Source of the DNA: Entoloma clypeatum
Taxonomy: Eukaryota > Basidiomycota > Agaricomycetes > Agaricales > Entolomataceae
Direction: 5' to 3'
NCBI GenBank assembly: GCA_963565915.1
Contig: OY751491.1
Coordinates: 4,526,001 to 4,590,000, forward strand
DNA length: 64,000 nucleotides
Positions 21,470-34,154 of this stretch are shown piece by piece. Numbering within the stretch: the stretch's first letter is position 1; each line of letters begins with the position of its first letter. The notes under the pieces are model-generated. The model saw only the letters and a list, made by a program, of their open reading frames with translations. It was not told the origin of the DNA and did no database searches. The position numbers and the translations under genes are program-made.

Positions 21470-23017
21470 TCAGTCATGATAGGAAAGAGATATATGGGAT
21501 GAGGAAGAAGTAATGTAAGATAAATGCGAGGGGAGATGTAAGTTCGCAGGCATCTTGGAACCAAGAGATGGTTGTTCATAAGTAGGAGAGAAAACCCAAC
21601 AAACCGTTCCCCAGATGTGAGCTGCAGTATGAATGGCAGCCATATGAAATGATGTCGCCATGTGATTGAAAAACCGAAGCTGTTGTGGGCTGTTGAGGTG
21701 CCTGATAGCCTCATTGACAATGAGGTTGACAGTAAGATGACAAGGCACAAGTATAAGGATAATCCGGCAGTGGGTGAGAATCAAACAGGAGATGGGAGAC
21801 CATGGATGGTTGTGCAGGGGGGAGCTGTCTTTGAGAGAGTTCACGATCAACAAACATGAAGATGGGTGATTCAAAAAACCCTGTGATAGGTGAATAGGGA
21901 GTGTAATCATCCATGGTGAAGATGGGGACAGGCACAGACGCGACAGTTGTTAGGAATCAATGCGACCTAGAGGCTGCTGAATCCACTAAGCGGTTAAGCA
22001 TTGCGGGTAGGGTTTGTGAGTTAGTATGAGTGCGAACGTGGGATAATGTGAGTGAGAATGAGCCAGCGCAAAAATTGGGATCTATAACCTCAACATCTTC
22101 TCCTACTAAGATTGTCACTCTTTTATCACTCTTGATGTCTTTTCCTACATCTTGAGAACAAACCTTCAGAATCCATCGGTAAAGGGAACGGTTGGGGTTG
22201 GTTTTGAATGAAGGGTGAGAGAGAGGCGAGTCTGGGATGTGAGGAGACGAACAGAGTTAAGGTGGTCAGAATAAAGAGTAGGAGGATGAGAAGAGTCAAG
22301 GGAGGGATTTTGATGAGCAAAAAGAATGCTGGTGAGAATGCCATAGACTTCGGCAAGAGAACTAGAGGCTGTAGAACGGTAATTGGCCAGGAATGCAGGG
22401 ATAATGTGATTGTTGGCAAAGACGGCAAAAGTTGTGGAAGAGGTGGAGAAAGGAGAGGAGAAAGAGGAGGGTGATGACTGTAGGGGGGGGCGGTGAGGAT
22501 ATGAGAGAAGGGTAGGCGGGCAAGGCGAGGATTGCATTTTCGGCAGAAAATTGGCAGTTTTGGCAGGGAAGGAGAAGAGATGTGTCAGGAAAGGAGAGTG
22601 TGGGGAGGGAGGAGGGTAGGGAGGATAGCCAGGAAACAAGGGTCAGCCATATTGGAGAAAGAGGATGGTTGGAAAGAAGGGAGAATGGCCGGAATTCGAT
22701 TGGTGGGGATTGGGAATTAAAATATGCCCACTGTCCAACATGGTGAAGGTGAGTAATGCCATGTTGGGCAAGAGAGTTGAGGATGTGGAGGGAAATGGAT
22801 GCAAATGCTCTATGGGAGGTAGAGTTTCATAAGTGGGTAAGGGAAACATCGCCAAAGAGAATATAGCTATTATCAGTGGAGATGAGAGAAATGTCAATGC
22901 TTTGGAGTACTTTATGGGCAAGGATACATCAGCAAATCTACACAAATCTCGTGACCTTGTCAGCTCGTCAAAATGGCCAATGGAACAGAATTCTGCGAAG
23001 GTGTTGTATAAGGCCAC
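21470..23017 (-). pseudogene. LINE RNase H region, degenerate
   Basis: 22166-22639 has the RNase H pattern with a Glu in SLAEVYGILTSIL and an Asp in TLYSDHLNSVRLL, followed by more decayed frames to 21470. Several frameshifts. The segment 22643-23017 joins it to the RT side. Confidence 0.6.
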
Positions 23018-23480
23018 AGAATAATTTTGAGCTTTTAAAATCTTATTCTATGAGTTGTCTTTTATAATAAAAAATAGAAAGTGAAGGGGATTTTACCAGA
23101 TTTGCTTCACACGAGATCGGCACAACAATTTAGTCCTTGTGAGTCATTCAAAAGGTAATCTCTTATTCTGTACATTGAATGGGATGTATTTGTGGCCTAT
23201 CCAATAGCCCTGACCACTATAGCACCCAAAACCAACAATAAAAAAGTTGTGGAAGCTGCATTCTCTATAATTGACAGTTTTACTCATGGGAGTCGGTGGC
23301 CAATCTTGTGGGGCTCGTCGGATCACAACTCAGATGCACTTGTTTGCACTTGTTTTGGCTTGTTGATGCTCATACAAGCTCCCATGAGTAAAATGTAGGT
23401 TTGCTGATGTATAATAAAAGGGAAGGTCTTTACCAGAGTGGAAAAAGAATCTGGTCTGGGAGGGGTTTGATAGGGGCAGA
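23018..23480. other. Insertion-like segment inside the LINE
   Basis: No LINE coding frame. TTTTACTCATGGGAG (23278-23292) is inverted at 23382-23396. A short direct repeat (ATAATAAAA...TTTACCAGA) flanks the stretch, at about 23065 and 23412, so it may be a small insertion. Confidence 0.4.
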
Positions 23481-23503
23481 ACACAATTGTTGAGGTAACA
23501 GGT

Positions 23504-23986
23504 TCAGTCAGCAAGGGTAATATGTGCAAGGTTTTGGAAAACCGGGACAGAGTGGTTGAGATCATGGTTGAGGTTGGAGACAGCAATGCAATCATTGAGG
23601 TGTGCAATTGAGGGAAAGCCCAGGCCCCAGAGAGAGATTGGAAGAGATAGGAGCGTGGAATTGAAATGAAAAGGCATGCCAAGATAAGAGTGGACCTTGT
23701 TGGCCATGGCAATGTTGAGAAAGGTGGCTTGGGATGACTTGATGGGTTGGAAGGCTAGAAGGGGTCGACTGTGTGATATGAGGCATTGAGTAATTATTTG
23801 GCGGAGAGCTGTAAGAGGTAAGCGACAAGTGAGAGTAGGAAAAGAAAAGTTATTGATGAGGTCAAGAAGATGCTGAAAGTGTTGGTCAGGGGGGTTGACA
23901 GAGACACAAAGAAAAGTGACATAGGTGGTTGTCACCGGAACATCGTTAAGGAATGTTGTTGGTGAGGAAGGATTTGAGTGGTCCAC
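23504..23986 (-). pseudogene. LINE region between RT and RNase H
   Basis: 160-residue frame with LPISLWGLGFPSIAHLND, the conserved block that follows RT in fungal LINEs with RNase H. It follows the RT frame at 24098 after a short broken stretch. Confidence 0.6.
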
Positions 23987-24097
23987 AGATGGTGTGGATG
24001 CAGTGGCTGGATTTTGAGAAGGAGGAAAGAAGTCAGAATTGAAGGCATAGAGAGATGATTTGCACCATTCTGTTTCCCAACCATATGTTGCCTGAAA

Positions 24098-25576
24098 TCA
24101 GTCAGCATCTCGAGCGACAGAGAGGAGGGAAGAAAAATTGGTCATAATAAGTAGGCTATCATCCATGGCCTCAACCATAGTAACAGCCTGAGTGAAAGTG
24201 TCAAGAGGTGTATGTGGGTTAGAAACTCCATGGCTTGCAACATGAAGGAAACTGGGGAGTTCCAAGGCAAGATCAGAGATCCATCGATTGCAGAAACTGG
24301 TTGTTAATGTGCATTTTAGGGGAGATAGAGATCCTCCCTGTTTAGTGATGCCATTGACAATGAAAGGGTCAGTAAATCCATAAGCAGTTTTGACATGATA
24401 AGGGACTTGATCTTGGGAAGAGTGGTCTAAGTTGGCTATGGCGGAGGGAAGACTGTAGGCTTGGAGAGCATCATAGAAGCCCTGGGGTTCCAACATGTCG
24501 AAACCTTTCTTCTGATCATGCTGCAGAAGAAAGAGGGGTGAGTTGTTACGGTGAGCATACTTGATGATGTGGGAAATGGCAGTGAGCAAGTCCCGGCCCT
24601 GGACACCAGGTTGTGTGGCAATTTGTGTCGGTGGGATAAGTTGATGTTTAAGAACATAAGGAGACAGCAGGGAGTTGAGCCAAGCAAAGGGCAGGTTGAG
24701 GAGAAGTTTGCTACAAGCAATATCTCTATAATTATGGAGAAGTTTGCTACAAGCAATATCTCTATAATTATAGAGATGTATGCTTGGGCCTCGCTTGTGG
24801 ATGGCAGAAATGTTAGTAGGTTTAACACTTGGAGGAAAATGAGAAGGCAAGATGATGTAGTTGAGAAGATGAAGAACAAGTAGAAGGGAACTGTCGCTGA
24901 GGTGCTTGGTGTACCATTTCTCCCAGCCATCTGGACCAGGAGTTGGCCTGTGATTGCCCTTGTTGAGAAGAGCTCAGAGGGAATTGAAATTGAGGAGATG
25001 GGGCCAGACAAAAGGATCTTGTTGTACCTGATTGGCGACAGATGTGACTGAGGGGGTAGTAAGCCAAGGCTTTTGTTGAGGAGGACGTGGAGTCCGGCGG
25101 TATAAATCTTGGAAGTAGAGACAAGAGGCTTTTTTAATGCCATCAGGGCCAGTAACAACATCATTATCACTAAAATGAGGTGGCAGGGTTAGTGCTAACG
25201 GAGGAGGAGAAGGTGTTTGATTGAAAAGATATTTTGATGAAGCACCATTAGGAACAGATCGTATTTGGGCAGAGGATTTATGGTGGAATTGAGTGTTCAA
25301 CTCTGCATATTCTTTGGCATAACATATTTTATGGAGGCTACAACGAAGGGTGATAAGATACTGTTCAAGATGGTAATTAGTAGCATAAGGTGGTGGATGA
25401 GAGAAATAAAAGAAAGAGAGATATTGAGTGACCCAGCATTCATTGGGAAAAGGGGTTCTCTGACGGAGGGCAGAGAGCAGGCAGTTAACCTGTCGAGTTT
25501 TGGTGAGGATCAATTGGATGGTAGTACTTGTGGGTTTGTGGGAGAATCTTTGTTTAGAAAGTAAGAAGGCCTGCAA
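24098..25576 (-). pseudogene. LINE reverse transcriptase domain
   Basis: Read from 25576 down. Motifs in order: PTPGPDGWEKW, ISAIHKRG, FLLQHDQKKGFDML (catalytic Asp, motif A), TKQGGSLSPLKC, AMDDSLLI (motif C; AMDD replaces YADD). Split by one stop near 24974 and a frameshift near 24800. A 36-base tandem duplication (24700-24771) adds 12 residues. Needed in life for target-primed reverse transcription. Confidence 0.8.
24700..24771. repeat. 36-base tandem duplication in the LINE RT
   Basis: Two identical 36-base units (GGAGAAGTTTGCTACAAGCA...). In frame, it repeats NYRDIACSKLL in the protein. Confidence 0.9.
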
Positions 25577-25699
25577 TGCTGCAAGATGAAAGGAAGATGT
25601 TAGAAGATTGTATAGGTTATCAAAATCACTGTCGTCAAAATTTCTCAGCAGGTGAGGGATGGTGAAAACAGGGAGTGTATTCAGAAGGGGGGGTTTCCA

Positions 25700-27521
25700 T
25701 TAAAATACTGGGGGGGCCAAGACCAGGGGGGCTTGTGAGAAATGTGGTCGCTAAAATGGGTTTGTGGTCACTGTTGGGGATGAAAGGAGAAAGTGTTCTG
25801 ATTGTAGTGGCAATACAGCCAATCTGAGATGAGGCGGCACAGTCAATGATAGAGCGCAGGGGAGGAGAAGTGGAATTAGGGATTGGAGGTGCACTGTAGG
25901 TGTAGTCGGTATTGGGTGAGCAGTCAGAAATAGCCTGTCAATGGTTGAGACCATCAACTTGAGTTAGGAAGGAAGAGTAGGGATGTGGGGCATGTGGTCG
26001 AGCGGAGAGTGCTGTGGTCTCGTCTGTGGATAATGTGGTGTTGCAGTCACCAGCAATTGTCCATGAGAAAGGCGCAGTTTTGCAAAGATCAGCAATGGCG
26101 GGCCAGCAAAGAAAAATGTCATCAGCAGGTATGCTGGGGTTCCACGGAGCATATAGGCCAATAAAGCGGTGGACAAAACCATGGCCGTGTGAGGAGGGGA
26201 TAGTAAGATTGAAGGCAAGAACTCGTCCAAAGAGATGGGAAGGAAGGCTCAATGGTTGGATATGAAAGAGATTATGGCAAAAGGCAACAACAAGACCCCA
26301 TTTACCCTGTCCCTTTGGAAGGACTGGCCTGCCTTGTGTTTCGTATAACTGATAATCTGGCAGGTGTAAGCGGAAACCAACAAAACCAGTATTCCTTGTT
26401 GCGCCCAGCACAAAAGCATGAGGCTGTTGTGAGAGGATGAAATCATTGATATTGGCAATCTTAATAGAATTTGCCAAACCATTGGCGTTGAGTGCAATTG
26501 TCCAAAAAGTAGATGTGGGCATTGCACAAGTATGAGGAACATAGGAAGAAAGAAAGCAAACAAGGAAAATAAGGGAGAAAAAGGAATGAGGGGAGAAAGA
26601 GACGACCAATGAGAAACAAAGTAGGAGATGTAAATAGGAAGCAAAGAGGTTGAACATGTCAGCCAGAAGAACAGAAAAACTCCTGCGACCTTCGTTAAGG
26701 TGAATGGGTGTGATCAGGTGACCAGAGCATTTGAGAACGCAGCCAGCTGCAGGAGGGGCCGACATGAGAAAAGAGGGGGCAAAAGATAAAGAAACAGGTA
26801 TCTGAGGTTGTTGCGATTCAACATCAACACACATGGCATCGACAGTTTGAGCGACATTGTCCTTCTCTTGACAATTGTCGGCAAGACAAGGGCGCTTGAG
26901 AGTCAGTGGAGGTGTGGAAGGCATCAGCGTCAGGGAAGGAGAATGAGGAGGCACAGGTAAAAGGTTGGGGCTCAAGGAGTCGACTTTGGCAGTGAGTGTG
27001 TCAACCTTGGCCTGGGCTTCGTGAACTGATCACTGAAGGCCATCGAGGCGTTGCACGAAAACTTGGCGGGTGTGATTGGAAGAAGCTGTGGCAAACGTCA
27101 GGTCGGTTAGCATTAAGGCAGTGCAGGCATTGCTGAGCTCACTGTTAGCGGCAGAGAGTTGGTTCTGCGCAGAGGTAAGGTTAAAAACTCCGGCAATGGT
27201 GGTCAGATTCTCCCTGTGGACAGCTGCGATCTGTTGTTGAAGAGTACTTTGCATAGATGTGAGGATACCAATCACAAGGTTCTGCACATCAACCTTGGTT
27301 CGCATCTGGTCGAACTGGTGAAGAAGAACGGGGTTAACAGTATCTTGTGTGGGGCCGGTGGATGTAGCACCAGTCCAGAGGCTGTGGGAGTTGAGGTTGA
27401 AAAGAAGGCGTGCATTTATGGGGCTGCAAACGTTGAGGGAGGTCCCACGAAATGCAAGAAAGGGGTCACTGATGATCCTAGATACCACATCTGGGTGATT
27501 GACAGAGACACAACAGATCAT
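25700..27521 (-). pseudogene. LINE ORF1 tail fused to APE-type endonuclease
   Basis: One frame from 27521 to about 25700 with two TGA stops. The first part (to about 27030) is the ORF1 end with a helical stretch. The frame runs on without a new start into an endonuclease/exonuclease/phosphatase domain: WTIALNANGL, FVLGATRN, IGLYAPWNPS, AGDCNTTLS and, past a W-to-stop TGA at about 25938, SDHKPILA. ORF1 and endonuclease in one frame suggests a single-ORF LINE. Confidence 0.75.
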
Positions 27522-27678
27522 GTCACGGTCCTCCAGGTGACAGCTATGAACAACACGTTGGGTGGGATCTTGATTTCCACTACCGTAAGTGCACGTGAGT
27601 AGTTGACAATGATGGGCTGAGCGGAGGCAAAGTCACCAACATTGGTTATAGCAATTTTGAGAGGGTGGAGGGGTTGTA
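27522..27678 (-). pseudogene. LINE ORF1, third piece
   Basis: Continues HYIQ from 34155 as PLHPLKIAITNVGDFASAQP once the Copia-B insertion is removed. A frameshift near 27525 joins it to the frame at 27521. The last 5 bases (TTGTA, 27674-27678) are the target duplication. Confidence 0.8.
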
Positions 27679-27980
27679 TGTTGAACGAATTCCACTCCTA
27701 TAGATCTTTCATCTTTAGCATCATGTGCTCAATCCCATGATGTACAAATAATGTACAAATAAGTAGACTAGTATATAAGACTGTCCTTATTCTCTGTGCA
27801 ATATAACACTCTTACTGAGTAACCCCCACCTGCAAACACCTCTCAAGGCTAGTAGTAGGTTTCACCTCTATCATAGAATATATGTTCCATAGCGCGTAGC
27901 ATAGAGTATACTAGAACTGCAAGATGACACACCCACCATGATAACCTCCAGTGTTGATGTGATTGTATGCTGTTCTAACA
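27679..27980 (+). repeat. 5' LTR of Copia-B
   Basis: 302 bases, TGTTGAACG...TGTTCTAACA, with TATATAAG in the middle. Confidence 0.95.
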
Positions 27981-27995
27981 GGTTATGAGCCCTGA
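27981..27995 (+). promoter_or_regulatory. Primer binding site, half-tRNA-iMet type (Copia-B)
   Basis: GGTTATGAGCCCTGA abuts the LTR. Its complement TCAGGGCTCATAACC is the anticodon arm of initiator tRNA-Met (loop CUCAUAA). Copia-A has CCCATAA in its place, so the two families differ at one loop position. Confidence 0.85.
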
Positions 27996-28377
27996 GACTT
28001 GCCATTGCGCTCGTCGCTGGCAGTCTTAGTAGACTTGATGCTGCTACATTGTGAACGTGATAGATCAAGTGCATCTTGATCTGTACATACAACATTAATG
28101 ATTATGTGGATGTTTAATCCCACATCATCATGTAGCGCAATGAGCTAGCAGATCTGGGCGATAATACCCCGATGATCGTGATGCCCATCCGCCTCCATAC
28201 ATGTGTCTATCAGTTAACTCTGTGTACGACGTTAAACGTGGAATAGGGGTCTGATGGACCCTAGTGGAGCCAAACACATGTTGCTGTGTCCCTGTTTCAT
28301 CCAAGATCCAGCAATTTGACATGTGACTGACGCATTCTATTTCCAGTCTTTTGCGCTCTCACCCTTCACATTAAATC

Positions 28378-31300
28378 ATGTCTTCTTTTGATTACAAATC
28401 CACTGTCATCAAGATGACCAGCTCTAACTGGAAGGAGTGGAGCGATAAGATGTCAGGATTTTTACAGTTTGAAGGGACCTGGATGCTTGTATCTGGGGAC
28501 TGGAAACAGCCAACCTCCCTGACAGCCACTTCAACATCTGAACAATGAAAGGAGTTCCGCAAGATGTTCAAGGACTTCGCCTTGATTCTCGATTGGCACC
28601 TGTCTGGTGGTGATCCCCGTCCGGAATTCTCTAAATTCCATGATCTCTTGGCACGCCTCGAAGGGCACAAGATCCCCTTTGCTCCTAAATTGCAAGGGAT
28701 GCTTGTTGTGCACCGTCTACCTCCCAAGTGGAAACATCTTGGTTCACATCTGGCCAAAGAATGGAAGTTGGATACTTTCAAACTTACAGATGTTGAAGAG
28801 ATTGTAACTGTGGAGTACATGCACATACAAGCTGAAGCACAACTTTCTGCTGCCAACAAGATCTCCGCTGTCAAGCGGAAAGGACAGGAACCCCACTGGC
28901 GCAATGGTCCGGGATCTGCTGATGCTTCTGGGTCAAGCCAGAATTCTGGCAAACCTCATCAACAGAACAAAGAAAAAGGAAAGGCAAAGGAGACACCGTC
29001 GAACAACTCTGGTGATCAAAATAAGAAGCAGCTGTTTGTACCCAAAAAGGAAGGGTCGCGGAGTTGGAAAAAGGCCCAGCGCGCCCAAGAGGCCGCTGCA
29101 GGCGACACTGCCAGCTGCTCTCGTGTTGCCTCGTCGGCAATGACTATGAATCTGCTGACATCTCCCTTCACCACTGTCACAGGCTCAGGACATGTCATTC
29201 CCCCCCAACAATCTTCTACTCCAACGACTGACCCTCGTCGTCGTCCTCCTCTCAAATTGCGGTTGACATCTAGTCCCGCTGAACATATCATGACTGCAGG
29301 TGCAAGAGAACTCCTCGATCACATGACAAACACATCTGCGCAACACTTCACAGGTGCTCCGGTTAATCAACCATTGATGTACCCTGAGATGCAGGTAGCG
29401 TGTGATGTTGTCACATCTCTTGGCATTGTGGGAACATCCCAGACCCTCAGAAACATCAATAATGTCATATACCCCGAAGACATTCTGGGGATATATTCGA
29501 CCCCTGACAATGAGGTAATGGACGAAGCTTCCCTGTTCCTGATGGAACGCCAAGATTATGATGCCAATACTGTGATGGACTTCAATGAGGAATATGAGTA
29601 TGATGAAGATGAACCTGGACCGTTCAAGCGGATGTGTTTCAGTTGGGCAGATGAAGTTGATGATAAGCTTTTTGGAGGTTCATCATGGGACGCCCCGAGG
29701 TACGTTCTTTCACAAGTTTCACATGAGCACACAATGACAGAAGAACACACCCAGATTCATGATGAGTCACTAGAACCAGGTTGTAGTTATTTTAAATCAC
29801 CTGTCATTGCTGCCTCCTTCATGGAGGAAATATATGATCATTTTGCCTCATGTTCGAAATGTAAGAACAAATCCAAAGATACTAATGATGCCAAGTGGAT
29901 CATGGATTCCGGCGCTAGTATGCACTTCACCGCAGAGATGAGTGACTTTGCAACATATGAAGAAGAGAAATTGATCTGTACTGCCCAAACTGCGGGCAAA
30001 GCAAAGATCTCTATAAAAGAAAGAGGGACCATGTTTATCACTTACACGATACCATTGCGTCAAGGAAAGCCAAGAAGTCCAACAACTCGGCTTTATCTGG
30101 TTCTACACATCCCAGAGCTTTCCACTTGCCTCATGTCAATGGGCGAAATTCTTCAAGAATCTGGATTAAATGTTGCTAGCTCAGCTGACAATCTTAGTTT
30201 CTTCAAAGATGGAAAGAATGTACTAAGATGTGAACCTCATTTTCCCGGTTTGACAATATACTGGGTAAATACATGTGTTGAACAAATCATGCAGCTAAAT
30301 GCTAGAAATATCGATGTCTATAAAGCCAATTACAGCATTTGGCATCAGCAGTTTCGCATGTGATGGATTCCCAAGGGACGTCCAATTTCCCCTCAAGGAT
30401 AAGCCATGCCGTCCCTGCGCAGAAGCGAAGTTGAGGTTGAAATGCTTCCCTCCTTCATCTTCATGTGCTTCCAGACCCTTTGAGTTGCTCCATTCGGACC
30501 TCAAAGAGTTTCCAATCGCCTCCTATCACAAATTTAAATACTACATCAGCTTCTTGGATGACTATTCTGGGCATGCTTGGACAGTATTGTTGAAACTCAA
30601 ATCTGATACCTCTGATGCATTCAAAAAGTGGACAACACTTATGACAGTTTAATGCCCAATTTTGCTGATGGCGTTTTGATGGAGGGGGAGAGTTCAAAAA
30701 GGAAACTGGGGTAGTAAAATACCTCAAGGATCTTGGAATTGCCGAGGAAATTTCAGCTCCTAATACACCCCAACAAAATAGTCAAGCCGAAAGGATTAAC
30801 TGCACCATTGTAGAGAAAGCACAGGCGATGCAATTTGCCGCCTGCTTACCACAATCATGGTGGGAGTTTTGCGTTTTACACGCCATGCATGTCTATAATC
30901 ACATGCCAATTAAACGACTTTATTGGAAACACCTTTTGAATCTCTAAAAGGGGAAAAACTGGATGTATCCAATCTCTGTGTTTTAGGCTGCGCTGCCTAT
31001 GTTTATATTCCTGAAGAACACCGTGTGAATAAATTAAATCCATGTGCGGAGCTTATGACCTTTATGAGTTTTAAACCAGGAATGAAATCATATCAGTTTA
31101 TGACTGATAAAAACAGTATCTTTATTGGTACTACCACGGTATTTGATGAAACACTCTTTCCAAGGTGTCTGGATACCAAAGTGCCACAACACACACCCAT
31201 GGGAAATGAGCCTTCCCATGATGAGTCTCAGGATGATGGAAACCCTGATGACAATGTTGATCATTACTTCGGAGATGGAGATGTTCATTATCATTCCCGC

Positions 31301-31624
31301 CGGCGTAATCAGCCGAGCGGAGATGAATCCTCCGATCCCCCTTCTGATTCAAATGGAAACCAGCGTGATGGCGCTGACGTACCACCTTCAAATCAGGATG
31401 ACCCTGAGGTCCAGAACCAGCCGGCGGATCCTCCGCCTGCTGATGTCCCTCAACTACGAAGGAATGCTAATCCGCCTCAATGGGAAGGCAACATCTACGG
31501 GGAGCAACAGCATCCCACACAACAACAACATGACATCAATTGCAGATGCTCTTGGCATGAAGCTGTGAACCAAGAGAAACAGCAGCATGAGCCTTCCCGG
31601 CTCCGCAATGTTCCCCGATCATGA
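28378..31624 (+). pseudogene. Copia-B gag, protease and integrase
   Basis: Starts at ATG 28378 (MSSFDYKST). One stop, TGG to TGA at about 28546, then open from 28564 to 30363. Protease: WIMDSGASMHF near residue 500. Integrase: CRPCAEAKLR, HSDLKEFPIASYHKFKYY, FDGGGEFKK, NSQAERIN. Frameshifts at about 30360, 30655 and 30920. The end is an acidic, Pro-rich linker (to 31624) comparable with the one in Copia-A1. Confidence 0.85.
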
Positions 31625-31676
31625 CAGGAAGAAGCGGAACCTAGTTCCCCCTTAGCCCCACCTGATGCAGGGCCTA

Positions 31677-32092
31677 CACTCCTGACACTGGTAAGTTTTT
31701 CTGGAGGAAAAATCTATTATGAAAGAGGAATCCTCTTTCCTTTGGGTGTATCTTTGAGAAAGATACAAAGTATTTCATATAGAAAATTTTAGGAAACATA
31801 TAATGTGTTTCCAAAGTATTTCTTCTGGTAAAACTTTTCATTTTTCCAAGAGTTTTTCTCAAAGATAAACTTATTCCATTGTTCAAACAATGGATCTAGT
31901 TTTTCCTCAAGAAAAACTGTAGGATAAACAAAAAGTTTTTTGGCCAAAAATATTTGGAAAAAACATTACATGTTTCTTGAAAATTTCCATATAAAATACT
32001 TTGTATCTTTCTTAAAGATATACCCAAAGGAAAGAGGATTCCTCTTTCATAATGAATTTTTCCTCCAGAAAAACTTTTCAGTGTCAGGAGTG
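31677..32092. mobile_element. MITE with CACT ends inside Copia-B
   Basis: 416 bases. Ends CACTCCTGACACTG and its exact inverse, then arms similar for about 140 bases. Flanked by CTA on both sides (31674-31676, 32093-32095), a 3-base duplication. CACT ends with a 3-base duplication fit CACTA/EnSpm-type DNA elements. No coding capacity. It sits between integrase and RT of Copia-B, so it is younger. Confidence 0.8.
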
Positions 32093-32099
32093 CTAGTGG

Positions 32100-33830
32100 A
32101 TCTTCCGGTACTCCTCCTGATAACCCCAAAGTTCCTGATGACAAACCTTTGGAAGATACAGATACAGAGAGCTTACTGCGCAAAATGATGAATGATGTGG
32201 AGCTAGGTCCAAAAGCATTTAACTTGTACCTAGAATTATTAGTTTGGAAACGAGGGGGAGACATGAAACAGATTGCTGAGTTGAATGCGCTACTTGCATC
32301 AGCCGTTCCTCACTCTGAATCTAATCTCTCACAGTTCCGCAATATCTGGGAGATGAAGTTTCGCAACATTGCCAAAATGCTGAAAAACCTCCAGGATGAG
32401 TGGTTGGATGCATGCCATAAGGAACTTGATAGCATCAAGCGGTGTGATGTCTATGATCGATCACGATGGGTCTTTGACATAAAGACCGACGGCTGTAAAA
32501 AGGCTCGGCTTGTTGCACAAGGGGTCTCGCAAATCGAGGGAATCAATTTCAATGAGGTATTCTCTCCCATAGTTCGATTCGAGACAGTACATCTCATGCT
32601 CGCTACCGCCGCGCTTGAGAGTTGGGTGATTCTCGTGCTTGACATAACTGCTGCTTTCCTTTATGGAAAATACATGATGCAACCTGAAGGCTTCAAAATA
32701 AAAGGCAAAGAACTTCTTGTTTGGCACCTACATAAGGCAATTTATGGTTTGAAGCAGGCTGGACTTGCATGGTGGCATGCCATGGGGAAATCCATGAAGA
32801 AACTAGGTTTCCGAAGCATCATATCTGATGCCAGAATCTTTGTTTTCTATTCCCTGAACGGAACCATCATACTAGCAATAATCTATGTTGATGATGCAAT
32901 GTTCATGGGACCAGATTTAAGCTTACAACTGTTAAAATAGCCAAATTTATGGCTATTTGGGAATCTCGTGATCTAGGTGAACCCACTGAATTCTTGAGGT
33001 TGCGCATCACACGTACCAAGAACACGATCATGATCGATCAATGTGCCTATTTACAGAAAGTAGTAGAGAGATTTGGCATGACAAATGCAACGATCACCAA
33101 GACTCCTCTACCTACTGGATACAAGCCAACAGCAAATGCTGGCACTGCCACTGCTGCGCTTTGATCACAATTTCAGCAGATCATAGGGTCTCTGCTATAT
33201 TTAATGATCGGTACACGACCCGACATTGCCTTTGCTGTGATTACATTATCACAGTTCTCGGCAAATCCTACCCAGGAACACGTTGATAAGGCGAAGTATA
33301 TAATCCACTATCTCGTGGGCACTTCTGATTACCGACTGACATATTCCGGTGATCAAAATGTGGGCCTACATGCCTACACGGATTCTGACTGGGCATCCAA
33401 CAAAATTAAGTGTCGAAGCTGCACCAGCTTTTTTCTGAAGCTTGCAGGTGCTTCTGTAGGCTGGACTTGTCATCTACAAAAAACCATTGCTCACTCATCT
33501 ACTGAGGCAGAGTACATGGCGATGTCTGATTGTGGCTGCCAAGAAAAATGGGTAATCCAGCTCTTCCAGGAGATTGGCTTCCTAATGCGGAATGTCCCAA
33601 TCTATGCCAACAATCATGGCTCAATCTTTATTGGGAACAACCCTGTACAGGAATGCCATACTAAACATATCAATCTAAGATATCACGTCATCCGAGAATA
33701 CATCTCTCATGGATTGATCACTGTAGAGTACATTGAAGGCACATCCAATCCTGCGGATATGCTAACTAAAAATCTTAGTTGGGAACTCTTTGAAAGATGT
33801 CGCCAACATTTAGGCTTGACATTTTCATAA
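32100..33830 (+). pseudogene. Copia-B reverse transcriptase and RNase H
   Basis: RT: KARLVAQGVSQIEGINF, LVLDITAAFLYGKYMM, YGLKQAGLAWW, YVDDAMFMG. Broken at 32940 and 33164. RNase H: HAYTDSDWASNKIKCR, SSTEAEYMAMSD, NPADMLTKNL, open from 33204 to its stop at 33830. An intact element would join all these in one frame. Confidence 0.88.
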
Positions 33831-33856
33831 TCCGATGTATACACATTGAGGGGAAG

Positions 33857-34154
33857 TGTTGAACGAATTCCACTCCTATAGATCTTTCATCTATAGTGTC
33901 ATGTGCTCAATCCCATGATGTACAAATAATATACAAATAAGCTAGTATATAAGACTGTCCTTATTCTCTGTGCAATATAACACTCTTACTGAGTAACCCC
34001 CACCTGCAAACACCTCTCAAGGTTAGTAGTAGGTTTCACCTCTATCGTAGAATACATGTTCCGTAGCGTGTAGCATAGAGTATACTAGGACTGCAAGATG
34101 ACACACCCACCATGATAACCTCTGGTGTTGATGTGATCGTATGCTGTTCTAACA
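33857..34154 (+). repeat. 3' LTR of Copia-B
   Basis: 298 bases, pair of 27679-27980. Confidence 0.95.

Larger units (their letters stand above)
21400..27678 (-). mobile_element. LINE (non-LTR) retrotransposon, main part
   Basis: Minus-strand LINE with ORF1 tail, endonuclease, RT and RNase H, like the Tad-type elements of fungi. Its 5' part lies at 34155-34367 and 60258-60670, split off by two insertions. The 3' end is near 21400; no clear poly(A)/T tail or duplication was found. Scattered stops and frameshifts show it is dead. Confidence 0.85.
27679..34154 (+). mobile_element. Copia-B LTR retrotransposon, complete but decayed
   Basis: 6476 bases from LTR to LTR with the target duplication TTGTA on both sides (27674-27678, 34155-34159). 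Gag, protease, integrase, RT and RNase H in Copia order, interrupted by a 416-base MITE. LTRs differ at roughly 14 of 298 positions plus a 4-base gap, nearly all transitions. Polypurine tract TTGAGGGGAAG before the 3' LTR. Confidence 0.95.

Noticed and set aside
23278..23396. Transcription terminator hairpin
   Set aside because: Arms are 90 bases apart and inside a dead LINE; a small inserted repeat is likelier.
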